DNA of 64,000 bases from Deltaproteobacteria bacterium (GTDB lineage Bacteria; Myxococcota_A; Polyangia; JACPQR01). Shown one piece after another: positions 16,730-24,830 of this stretch; position 1 is the first letter of the stretch; each line of letters begins with the position of its first letter. Made by a program: the position numbers and the translations under genes. The notes beneath the pieces are model-generated. The model did not search any database. It was not told the DNA's origin and saw only the letters and a list, made by a program, of their open reading frames with translations. The stretch lies in the NCBI GenBank assembly GCA_016190375.1, contig JACPQR010000194.1, positions 1 to 64,000 of the forward strand. Reading direction: 5' to 3'.

Positions 16730-17776
16730 TTGACTGCGGTCGTGATTCCAAAGGCCCCCCGAGTAAGCCTGGTAGTGCCCTGCTACGACGAGGAGGAGTC
16801 CATCCCGAGCCTCGTCGACACGATCGGCGAGAGTCTGCCCGCCATCGGCTCCGCCGGCGAGGTGGAGGTCGTGTTCGTCGACGACGGCTCGGGCGACCGG
16901 ACCTTCGAGCTCCTCTCCGAGGCCGCCGCGAAGCACCCCGAGTTCAGGGTGATCCGGCTGCGACGGAACTTCGGCCAGACGGCGGCGCTGGCCTGCGGGA
17001 TCGACCATTCTCGCGGGGAGATCATCGTGGCGATGGACGCCGACCTGCAGAACGACCCCGCCGACATCCCGGCAATGCTGTCGCGCCTCGAGGAGTGCGA
17101 CGTCGTCTCGGGCTGGCGCAGGGACCGCCAGGACGGGCTCCTCCGCCGACTTCCTTCGAATCTGGCGAACCGCCTGATCAGCCGCGTCTCCGGGGTGAGC
17201 CTGCACGACTACGGGTGCACGCTGAAGGCCTACCGCCGCTGGGTGCTCGAAGCCAACACGCTCTACGGCGAGATGCACCGCTTCATCCCGATCTACGCGC
17301 GCTGGGCGGGCGGGCGAGTCGCCGAGATGGAGGTGCGCCACCACCCGCGCCGCTGGGGCCGATCGAAGTACGGCATTGGGCGGACCTACAAGGTGCTGCT
17401 CGACTTGCTCACCGTGACGTTCCTCGGGGGCTACTCGACGAAGCCCATCTACTTCTTCGGAAAGCCCGGGATCGGGCTGTGCGGCGTGGGCCTCCTGTCG
17501 GCCCTCGCGTTCGTGCTTCAGTTCATCCTGAAGCGGACCTGGGTGCAGCCGCAGACGTTGTCGCTCCTCGCGGTCTTCCTCTTCACGCTGGGCGTTCAGT
17601 TCCTGCTCCTGGGTCTACTGGCGGAGCTCCAGATCCGCACGTACCACGAGGCCCAGGGCAAGAAGACTTACATCGTGCGGGAGACCAGGAACCTCGTCGA
17701 TGGAGCGGAGCGGAATTCCGAGCGGAGCCGGATTCACTCCGGCGGAGCGGGGCCGGAAGCCCCCCCGACGCACTGA
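16730..17776 (+). CDS. Family 2 glycosyltransferase, polyprenyl-phosphate type
   Basis: A membrane-bound glycosyltransferase of the DPM1/GtrB/ArnC type, which transfers a sugar from a nucleotide sugar to a polyprenyl phosphate on the cytoplasmic face. 348 residues: GT-A domain with SLVVPCYDEEESIP, FVDDGSGDRT and the MDADLQNDP metal-binding motif. A basic amphipathic region follows, then two transmembrane helices near 240-270 and 280-305. The frame starts at TTG 16730; GTG 16742 is an equally possible start. Its stop shares one base with the start of the asparagine synthase (TGATG). The extreme C-terminus (SRIHSGGAGPEAPPTH) looks like a decayed copy of the 97-bp repeat. Likely role: surface polysaccharide or lipid modification. 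Confidence 0.92.
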   Translation: MTAVVIPKAPRVSLVVPCYDEEESIPSLVDTIGESLPAIGSAGEVEVVFVDDGSGDRTFELLSEAAAKHPEFRVIRLRRNFGQTAALACGIDHSRGEIIVAMDADLQNDPADIPAMLSRLEECDVVSGWRRDRQDGLLRRLPSNLANRLISRVSGVSLHDYGCTLKAYRRWVLEANTLYGEMHRFIPIYARWAGGRVAEMEVRHHPRRWGRSKYGIGRTYKVLLDLLTVTFLGGYSTKPIYFFGKPGIGLCGVGLLSALAFVLQFILKRTWVQPQTLSLLAVFLFTLGVQFLLLGLLAELQIRTYHEAQGKKTYIVRETRNLVDGAERNSERSRIHSGGAGPEAPPTH

Positions 17777-19647
17777 TGTGCGGCATCGCGGGAATCGCCC
17801 ACCCCGACCAGCGCCCGATCGATCGGGACGCGCTCGAGAAGATGACGCGGACCCTGTCCCACCGAGGGCCCGACGACGAGGGCTTCTTCGTCGCGCCCGG
17901 CATCGGCCTCGGGCACCGGCGGCTGTCGGTCATCGACCTCGTCGCGAGCCGACAGCCAATGGAGTCCGGAGGGGGCCAGGTCCTGACGTACAACGGCGAG
18001 GTCTACGGCTTCGCCGAGCTGCGCCGCGAGCTCGAAGGACGTGGCGAGCGGTTCAGGACCAGCGGCGACACGGAGGTCGTGCTCCGAGCCCTCGGGGTCT
18101 GGGGCGAGGAGGCGCTCGGGCGCTTCAACGGGATGTTCGCGCTCGGCCTGTGGGACTCGACCAGTCGGTCGCTCCTCCTGGCGCGGGACCGGATGGGGAA
18201 GAAGCCGCTCCACTGGGCGCTCCTCGAGGATGGCACCATGATCTTCGGCTCGGAGCTGAAGGCGCTCCTCGCGCATCCGGCGATGTCGCGCGCGATCGAT
18301 CCATCGGCGCTCCGGGCGTATCTCGTCCACGAGTACGTCCCGGCGCCGGCGACCATCTTCAGAGGGGCGTTCAAGATCCCGCCCGGGGGCCTACTGCGCT
18401 ATCGCGCCGGCTCGGTCGACACACGGAGCTGGTGGGACATCGAGTTTCCCCAACGACACGCGCCGGGCGAGCCGGCGGACCTCCTGGGCCGTATCCAGCG
18501 CGCCACCGCGCGTCGTCTCGTCGCGGACGTGCCGGTCGGCGTGCTCCTCTCGGGAGGCGTGGACTCCTCGACCATCGCGGCGTGCGCCACGCGAGCGGCG
18601 GGCAAGGTACGGACGTTCACGATCGGGTTCGGCGATGGCTCCTTCGACGAGAGCACGCACGCCCGGCGTGTGGCGCGGCACCTGGGGACCGAGCACCACG
18701 AGGAGCGCCTCGAGCCCGGCCGGATCCAGGACCTCTGCGCCCGCATCGCGGACGTGCTGGACGAGCCACTCGCCGATCACTCGATCCTGCCGACGTTCCT
18801 CCTCTGCCGTTTCGCGCGCGAGAGCGTCACCGTGGCGCTTGGCGGGGACGGCGGCGACGAGCTGTTCGCGGGCTACGTCACGTTCCAGGCCGAGAGCGTC
18901 GCGCGCCTCGTCGACTGGCTGCCACGGGGCCTGATCGACCGAGCGCGCAGCCTCGCCGAGGCTCTACTTCCGGTTTCCTACCGGAACATCTCCGGCGAGT
19001 TTGCCCTCAAGCGCTTCCTCGCCGGGCTCGCGCACGATCGCGCCCTTCGCCACCAGATCTGGCTCGGCGCCGTCTCGCCCGAGGTCTCCACCGACCTCGT
19101 CGCGAGCCACCTGCGCGACGAGGCGCGCCGCTCCGATCCGATGGCCCCCGTCCGCGCCCATCTCGAGCGGACCGGGGCGCGTCTTCCTCTCGACCGCCTC
19201 CTCGTCCAGTACTGCAAGCTGTACATGGCCGACGACATCCTGGTGAAGGTCGACCGCGCCTCGATGGCCTCCTCGCTGGAAGTCCGGGCGCCGCTCCTCG
19301 ATCCCGACGTCGTCTCGTTCGCGACATCGATCCCTCCGAGCCAGCGCATCCGCGGGCTCTCGATGAAGCGCATCCTTCGCGACGCCGTCCGCGACCTCCT
19401 TCCCCCCGGGGTTGCGGACCGGCCCAAGAAGGGCTTCGGCGTCCCTCTCGGCTCCTGGTTCCGCGGCCCGCTGCGTCCACTCCTCCTCGACTCGCTGTCT
19501 CCCGGCCGCCTCGCCGCGGCGGGACTGGTCGATCCACCGCGCGTGACCTCGCTCATCGAGGAGCACACGAACGGGCGCCGCGACCACCGGAAAGTCCTCT
19601 TCGCGCTCCTCGTCCTGCACCTCTGGCACGCGCGATGGGTCGGATGA
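17776..19647 (+). CDS. asnB: Asparagine synthase (glutamine-hydrolysing)
   Basis: 623 residues, the normal length. The N-terminal class II amidotransferase starts with the nucleophile Cys2 (MCGIAGI) and shows RGPDDEG and TYNGEVY. The synthetase domain has the pyrophosphate loop LSGGVDSS at about 258-265 and a FTIGFGD block. These enzymes amidate aspartate, or in glycan clusters a sugar-acid or peptide carboxylate. Both flanking genes overlap it by one and four bases, so it is translated together with a glycosyltransferase and a membrane-anchored protein. That context suggests surface glycan amidation over housekeeping asparagine supply, though the sequence cannot decide. Confidence 0.92.
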   Translation: MCGIAGIAHPDQRPIDRDALEKMTRTLSHRGPDDEGFFVAPGIGLGHRRLSVIDLVASRQPMESGGGQVLTYNGEVYGFAELRRELEGRGERFRTSGDTEVVLRALGVWGEEALGRFNGMFALGLWDSTSRSLLLARDRMGKKPLHWALLEDGTMIFGSELKALLAHPAMSRAIDPSALRAYLVHEYVPAPATIFRGAFKIPPGGLLRYRAGSVDTRSWWDIEFPQRHAPGEPADLLGRIQRATARRLVADVPVGVLLSGGVDSSTIAACATRAAGKVRTFTIGFGDGSFDESTHARRVARHLGTEHHEERLEPGRIQDLCARIADVLDEPLADHSILPTFLLCRFARESVTVALGGDGGDELFAGYVTFQAESVARLVDWLPRGLIDRARSLAEALLPVSYRNISGEFALKRFLAGLAHDRALRHQIWLGAVSPEVSTDLVASHLRDEARRSDPMAPVRAHLERTGARLPLDRLLVQYCKLYMADDILVKVDRASMASSLEVRAPLLDPDVVSFATSIPPSQRIRGLSMKRILRDAVRDLLPPGVADRPKKGFGVPLGSWFRGPLRPLLLDSLSPGRLAAAGLVDPPRVTSLIEEHTNGRRDHRKVLFALLVLHLWHARWVG

Positions 19648-20447
19648 GACTTGCGGCGAGCGTCGCGGCTGGAGTCGCGGGGGTCACCCTGCTCGCCATG
19701 GCGCTCTCGGGCCCACGCGATTCGGAGCTGGTCGAGGTGGCACGCCGCGTACGAAAGCTCGCGGGGCCCAGGGATCTCGTGCTCGTCGCCAAGAAGACCG
19801 ACCCCTCGGTCGTGGATCTGTTCGACCCGCTGCCGGCGGTGATCGCTCCGGACCCGCCGCTCGAAGCGCTCCGACCGTTCCGCCGGGTCCTCGTCGTCGG
19901 GGCCGACCGGACCGTCCGCACGATCTTGTCCGCTCGCTTCGGTGCTGGCCGCCGTCATGGAGGGTCGATCGACTCGTACTCACCCGCCGCGGCCACCTTC
20001 GACGCCATCGCGCAGCTCGAACAGGCGACGGTGCAGCGCGGCGGCGAGAGGTGCCCTCGCGAGGGTGGGCGCCACCGGTGCGCCGGACCCCGCTGGAGGA
20101 CCGTCGAGCGGCGGCGGATGACGGTCGGCGGCCACGAGGTCGACTGCGTGTTCGCCCATCCTTCCACCGACGGCCTGGCCATCACCTATCCGGAGCCGCC
20201 GGGGCGACCGATGCTCTTCCGGGGCGCCGGCGGCTTGTCGGACCGGGCGGCCCAGCGCCCTGGGGGCCCTCCAGTCGAGCTCACGGTCGAGGCCGGAGGG
20301 CGCAGGCTCGGACGGAAGTCCTTCCGGAATGCCGCAGGTCTGGCCGGGTACTCGTTTCCCCACTTTCCGCCCGGACCACTGGTCATCAAGCTCGACGTTG
20401 CGTCGCAGGGCGCGAGATCGTTCTGCTTGATGCTCTGGGGCGCATGA
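19644..20447 (+). CDS. Membrane-anchored protein of unknown function in the GT2-asnB operon
   Basis: 267 residues starting at the ATG that overlaps the asnB stop by four bases (ATGA at 19644-19647); an alternative ATG lies nine bases upstream. A single N-terminal hydrophobic segment (about 4-22) anchors it or exports it. The rest is soluble, with an FDPLPAVI region, four or five cysteines and a strand-rich C-terminus (VELTVEAGG, VIKLDVASQ) suggesting an extracytoplasmic beta domain. I do not recognise the family. The overlap ties its role to the preceding glycosyltransferase and amidotransferase. Hairpins follow directly after its stop. Confidence 0.7.
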   Translation: MRLAASVAAGVAGVTLLAMALSGPRDSELVEVARRVRKLAGPRDLVLVAKKTDPSVVDLFDPLPAVIAPDPPLEALRPFRRVLVVGADRTVRTILSARFGAGRRHGGSIDSYSPAAATFDAIAQLEQATVQRGGERCPREGGRHRCAGPRWRTVERRRMTVGGHEVDCVFAHPSTDGLAITYPEPPGRPMLFRGAGGLSDRAAQRPGGPPVELTVEAGGRRLGRKSFRNAAGLAGYSFPHFPPGPLVIKLDVASQGARSFCLMLWGA

Positions 20448-20457
20448 GGCTCGGGAG

Positions 20458-20482
20458 GTCATCGGGGGGCGGCCCCGATGAC
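20458..20482 (+). terminator. Inverted repeat, 10-bp stem
   Basis: GTCATCGGGG and its exact complement CCCCGATGAC flank a five-base loop, 10 bp after the stop of the preceding operon. There is no U-tract, so intrinsic termination is uncertain, but the position fits an operon end. Confidence 0.5.
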
Positions 20483-20503
20483 CCGGCGTGCCATGGCATG
20501 CCA

Positions 20504-20536
20504 GGGTTCCGCGGCCGCTTCGCGGCCGCGGAACCC
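20504..20536 (+). terminator. Strong inverted repeat, 15-bp perfect stem
   Basis: GGGTTCCGCGGCCGC pairs perfectly with GCGGCCGCGGAACCC around a TTC loop. It lies between the asnB operon and the PEGA kinase. No T-run follows. It is the strongest hairpin I found in the window and probably acts as a terminator or transcript-end stabiliser. Confidence 0.55.
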
Positions 20537-20698
20537 AAACAAGCCTTCGGCAGAGGACGTGGGGGCCCTAGCCCGCGGCCTAGAAGCCCCATACGACATG
20601 GACCGGCGTGTGGTTCGGAGGAGCATAACCTCCCACGAACTTTCGAGAATCCGAGAGAAAGTCGTTGCTACTGACACCCCGTTCGATAGCATCACGGC

Positions 20699-23281
20699 AT
20701 GAGCTCGGTCGGGGTGGAGAGCCTCGGTGGGGGGGCGAAGCCACAGAAGGGGGCCCAGAAGGTCATCCCGTTCGGCAAGTATCTCCTGCTCGAGCGGATC
20801 AGCGTCGGGGGAATGGCCGAGGTCTTCAAGGCCAAGGCGTTCGGCGTGGAGGGCTTCGAGCGGATCATCGCGATCAAGCGGATCCTGCCCACGATGGCCG
20901 AGGACGAGGAGTTCATCGAGATGTTCATCGATGAAGCCAAGATCGTCGGCCAGCTCTCCCACTCGAACATCGTCCCGATCTACGAGCTCGGCCGCATCGG
21001 CGACTCCCACTTCATCGCGATGGAGTTCGTCTGGGGCAAGGACCTGTTGCAGATCATGAACCGCCACCGCCGCCTCCGGCAGCACATGCCTGGGCCGATG
21101 GCGGCGTGGATCGGCAGCCGGATCTGCGAGGGCCTCGACTACGCCCACCGGAAGAGAGACGCCGACGGCAAGAACCTCGAGATCATCCACCGCGACGTCT
21201 CGCCGCAGAACGTCATCGTCTCCTACGAGGGCGAGGTCAAGCTCATCGACTTCGGGATAGCCAAGGCGGCGCACCGACAGACGCGGACTCAGGCCGGCGT
21301 TCTCAAGGGCAAGTTCGGGTACATGTCACCCGAGCAAGTCAGGGGGCTGCCGCTCGACAGGCGAAGCGACGTCTTTGCGGTCGGCACCTGCATGTACGAG
21401 ATGCTCACGTCCGAGCGGCTCTTCCTGGGCGAGAGCGATTTCTCCACGCTCGAGAAGGTGCGCAACGCGGACGTCGATCCGCCTTCGAAGTTCAACTCGG
21501 CCATTCCCCGCGAGCTCGAGGACATCGTCATGAAGGCCCTCTCGCGGGACTCGGACGATCGGTTCCACTGGGCCAGCGAGATGCAGGAGGCCCTGCAGCG
21601 GTACCTCCTGACGGTCAAGCCCCTGTTCAATGCGCAGAAGCTCGCCCAGTTCATGAAGTCCACCTTCTCGGTCGAGCGCAAGTCCGAGAAGGAGCGGATG
21701 GACGAGCACGCGCGGATCGGCAGGGACCGCCTCGCGGGCTCCGTGCCGCCACCCTTGCCGGGATCGGCCTCGCCGTCGATCCCGCCGCCGATCCCGCGAG
21801 ACGCGACAGGGGCCGGGGCAAGACCCGCGATCGGCGGCGCAGTCACCGGAGACTGGGACCGCAAGACGCCGCTCCTCGACGAGCCGGATGCCGAGGCCGT
21901 CGACATCGAAGTCTCGGAGGACGAGGACCTGCACTACCAGCCGACGCAGATCGGCGCGAGCCCCTCGGACGGGGACAGCCTGACGGGCCGCGAGATCGCC
22001 GCTCAGCCGACGACGATCTTCTTCTCGAACGAGGACGCGCTCCTCGCCAGCCCATCTTCACCGTCGCTCCCCTCGAGCCCGGAGGAGCTTCCGGCGGCGC
22101 CGACGGTGATCCTGTCGGAAGACGATGAGGCGCTCAGGCCCATCGAGGAGGTGATGGCGAGCGGGGCGAGCGGCGTCCTCGAGCGCAGAGAGGCGATGTT
22201 CCCCGCCGCCGCCGCCATCACCCCGATGCCGATGCCGGTGAGCCAGGGCGCGAGCGGAGCCGGTCTCAAGCTCCTCGTGGCCGCGCTCGCCCTGGTGGTG
22301 CTCGGGCTCGCGACGTTCGTGGTGGTCGACCGCCTCGGCCCGGGCTTCGACGGCGGACTGAAGGCGACCCTCGTGGTCGCCGCACGACCGGTCGCCGAGG
22401 CGGACGTCCTGGTCGACGGTCAGGCTCGTGGCCGAACGCCCTTGAAGATCGACGGGCTCGAGCCCCGGATCTACGCCGTCACGGTCATCGCTCCAGGTTA
22501 CAGGCCGAGCGAGCAGGCCGTGACGCTCGGCGCAGGCGCGGTCGAGCTGGTGGTGGGTCTCCTGGAGCCCGCGGCCGCCCAGGGAGCGCTGCGTGTCGAC
22601 GTGACGGCGCCGGGCTCGCGTGTCCTCGTGGACGGAGTGCTGGTCCCGCCGGAGCGGCTCGCCTCCATTCCGGTCGGCGCCGGACCGCATCACATCGAGG
22701 TCGCCGCGCCCGGGTTCGTGCCGGAGGACTTCGACGTGACGATCGTGGCGGGCGGGCTCGAGACGCGAGCCGTCACGCTCCGCGAACAGAAGGGCTCGCT
22801 GGTCGTCGGCTCGGTCCCCGAAGGTGCGACCGTCATCCTCGACGGCCGCGAGCGCGGCCGCACGCCAATGGTCGTCGACGGCCTCGACTTCGCCGTGCAC
22901 CACGTCGCCCTGCGTCTGGAGGGCCATCGCGCCCACCTGCAGGACGTGACACTGACCCGCGAGGCGCCGACCGCGCAGGTGAACGCCGCGCTGGAGCCGG
23001 GCCGCGATCCCGCGGAGAGGGGACAGGGCGGTCAGGAAGGCGCCGAGTACGGGACGCTGATCATCAGCACGAATCCCATCGCCCGCATCCTGATCGACGG
23101 CGTCGACACCGGCCGAACGACCCCCGTGGTCCCGAACAACCCGCTTCGCCTGCGCCCCGGCGCGCACCGCGTCACCTTCAAGCTCCCGAGCGGCGAGACG
23201 TTCGACTACAGCGCGAACATCCGAGTCGGCGAGCAATCCCGCCTCACCGGGATCCGTCTCGGCGTTGCTCCCGCTCCGTGA
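20699..23281 (+). CDS. Serine/threonine protein kinase with extracytoplasmic PEGA repeats
   Basis: 860 residues. Kinase domain about 26-300: Gly-rich loop ISVGGMAEVF, IAIKR lysine, HRD at 164-166 in the HRDVSPQN form that is common in myxobacterial kinases, DFG at 184-186 and FGYMSPEQ. A long acidic/Pro-rich cytoplasmic linker (300-520) precedes one transmembrane helix at about 524-546. The outside part holds three to four PEGA repeats (VLVDGQARGRTPL, VILDGRERGRTPM, ILIDGVDTGRTTP), a fold linked to surface-layer or cell-wall proteins. This is a transmembrane receptor-kinase layout. It converges with the next gene, the stops separated by 3 bp. Confidence 0.93.
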   Translation: MSSVGVESLGGGAKPQKGAQKVIPFGKYLLLERISVGGMAEVFKAKAFGVEGFERIIAIKRILPTMAEDEEFIEMFIDEAKIVGQLSHSNIVPIYELGRIGDSHFIAMEFVWGKDLLQIMNRHRRLRQHMPGPMAAWIGSRICEGLDYAHRKRDADGKNLEIIHRDVSPQNVIVSYEGEVKLIDFGIAKAAHRQTRTQAGVLKGKFGYMSPEQVRGLPLDRRSDVFAVGTCMYEMLTSERLFLGESDFSTLEKVRNADVDPPSKFNSAIPRELEDIVMKALSRDSDDRFHWASEMQEALQRYLLTVKPLFNAQKLAQFMKSTFSVERKSEKERMDEHARIGRDRLAGSVPPPLPGSASPSIPPPIPRDATGAGARPAIGGAVTGDWDRKTPLLDEPDAEAVDIEVSEDEDLHYQPTQIGASPSDGDSLTGREIAAQPTTIFFSNEDALLASPSSPSLPSSPEELPAAPTVILSEDDEALRPIEEVMASGASGVLERREAMFPAAAAITPMPMPVSQGASGAGLKLLVAALALVVLGLATFVVVDRLGPGFDGGLKATLVVAARPVAEADVLVDGQARGRTPLKIDGLEPRIYAVTVIAPGYRPSEQAVTLGAGAVELVVGLLEPAAAQGALRVDVTAPGSRVLVDGVLVPPERLASIPVGAGPHHIEVAAPGFVPEDFDVTIVAGGLETRAVTLREQKGSLVVGSVPEGATVILDGRERGRTPMVVDGLDFAVHHVALRLEGHRAHLQDVTLTREAPTAQVNAALEPGRDPAERGQGGQEGAEYGTLIISTNPIARILIDGVDTGRTTPVVPNNPLRLRPGAHRVTFKLPSGETFDYSANIRVGEQSRLTGIRLGVAPAP

Positions 23282-23284
23282 GCC

Positions 23285-24388
23285 CTACAGCTTGTCCGGA
23301 GGAGGGCGCGTTGCGCGGCGGCCCCGCCGCTCGCCTTCGAGGCCCAGCTTCAGCCGGCGCATGACCGCCTGCTTCTGTCGCTCCTTGTACTGGGCGTGGC
23401 TGGACTCGCCGAGCTCGTTCCGGCTCTCCGTCTCGCGGTCGATGATCTGGATCTCCGTGAGCACGAAGATGACCGGACCCAGCGACCACGCCGAGGGAGG
23501 CGCGTTCTCCAGAAGCTCCGCGGAGAGCCGGACCGGGAGATCCACGACGAAGTGGACGATCTTGAAGTCCGACGCGGAGAACTCGTTCTGGCTCGGAGTC
23601 AGGACGTTCTCCACGTCGAGGTCGGTCTGCAGCCTGCCGAGGAGGCGCCGGAGGGCCGGCTGCCGCTCGCAGTAGTCCCTGAAGTGGAAGATCGTGTTCG
23701 TCGTCTCACCGGGGATGACGTAGTTGAACGGGAAGAGCTTTCGCGTCAGGTAGTTCAGGATCGGGAAGATGTCGTCGGCCGTTCGGGTGACGATCCGGAA
23801 CCGGAGCTTGTCGTAGATCTGGGCCGCGATCGTCTGCTGCTTGGACAAGAGCTTCGTGTACAGCGAGTCCTTGTTCTTTCGACCGCCCAGAAACTCGATG
23901 ATCGGGAAGCCCTTGGCGAGCATCCCGCCGATCACGCGGTACACCTTCTCCTCGACCAGATGGAAGATCTCCTGATCGGAGAGCGGCAGGACGAACATGA
24001 GCTCGCGCCCCTCGAGGTGATGGATGATGTGCATGATCTTCAGGATCGAGCAGGCGCACACCTGCCTGTGGCCCTTGCCGCCTGCCAGGGCCATGAGCTC
24101 GTCGATCGAGGCGCGCTCGACGGGCTTCGGAACCGGAAAGTCGAAGTTGCGGCGCAAGTACGCGATGGCCTCGGACTGGATCTGCTCGAGTCTCGCCTGG
24201 TCCGCCTGCTCGCCCACGCGGAACTCCTGCACGCGAAGAAACTCGTCGACCTCCTCCGGACCGTCGACGTTCAGCCTGTGCCAGTCGATGACCGAGCCGC
24301 CGCGCAGGAGCACGCGAATGGTCTCGATGTCGAAGACGGTGAAGTCCTCGAGGCGCTTGAGGCCTTCACCGTCGCGCGGGGCGGTCAC
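23285..24388 (-). CDS. Conserved hypothetical protein, possibly synthetase/nucleotidyltransferase-like
   Basis: 367 residues from GTG 24388, which overlaps the upstream gene's TGA by four bases (GTGA). The longer open frame lacks coding character before that point. The protein is soluble, well-folded in composition and rich in aromatic residues. Notable stretches are KIMHIIHHLEGRELMF and YDKLRFRIVTRTADDIFPIL; the latter faintly resembles the RelA/SpoT synthetase core (helix, strand, then a YDKLRxRIVT-like motif). I believe a deltaproteobacterial family of this shape exists (possibly TIGR04552), but this is memory and not checked. The C-terminus is basic (RRGRRATRPPP). Confidence 0.7.
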   Translation of the reverse strand: MTAPRDGEGLKRLEDFTVFDIETIRVLLRGGSVIDWHRLNVDGPEEVDEFLRVQEFRVGEQADQARLEQIQSEAIAYLRRNFDFPVPKPVERASIDELMALAGGKGHRQVCACSILKIMHIIHHLEGRELMFVLPLSDQEIFHLVEEKVYRVIGGMLAKGFPIIEFLGGRKNKDSLYTKLLSKQQTIAAQIYDKLRFRIVTRTADDIFPILNYLTRKLFPFNYVIPGETTNTIFHFRDYCERQPALRRLLGRLQTDLDVENVLTPSQNEFSASDFKIVHFVVDLPVRLSAELLENAPPSAWSLGPVIFVLTEIQIIDRETESRNELGESSHAQYKERQKQAVMRRLKLGLEGERRGRRATRPPPDKL

Positions 24389-24684
24389 ATCCGATCGTGG
24401 GGGGCCGCCGAACCGGCGTCGCAGAGGTTCGCTCTCGAGTCGGAGACCGCGCCTTGGGCCGGATGGGATCTGTCTGCGATGGCGCGCCGACCGAGGGTCA
24501 AGGTCCCGAAGAAGATCCCGCACGTGATGAGGAGCACCGAGAGATTGCCCCATATGGCCCCGTTGCACCCGGCGAGCGTGGCGGCTGCCAGGCTGAGGGC
24601 CACGTTTCGCGAACCAGAGTCGATCCTTGTGTGAACCAGATCCATCACCAATCCCTGCATCGCCGAGGCTCCTGCGGACGACAT
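24385..24684 (-). CDS. Small single-pass membrane protein
   Basis: 99 residues with two hydrophobic stretches: ALSLAAATLAGC and GNLSVLLITCGIFFGTLTL (about 45-64), the latter clearly a transmembrane helix. A hydrophilic C-terminal tail follows. It is coupled by a GTGA overlap to the 367-residue downstream gene, which is the main reason to accept it as real. It is divergent from lon, with 146 bp between the starts. No family recognised. Confidence 0.55.
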   Translation of the reverse strand: MSSAGASAMQGLVMDLVHTRIDSGSRNVALSLAAATLAGCNGAIWGNLSVLLITCGIFFGTLTLGRRAIADRSHPAQGAVSDSRANLCDAGSAAPHDRM

Positions 24685-24830
24685 CCCGCGAATGGCGCGG
24701 GAATCCTCGTGTCCTTACGCGCCCTTACATGTAGGATAGTTTGCGACACCCGTCCTTTCGAGGTCAACTTTCTATCGATCCCGCCCGCGTATGGCAATCG
24801 GAAAAGAGATTGACTAAGAGAGAACCGACG

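Noticed and set aside
24726..24733. TACATGTA palindrome upstream of lon as a heat-shock operator
   Set aside because: Only eight bases and not a CIRCE or HrcA site; too short to support.
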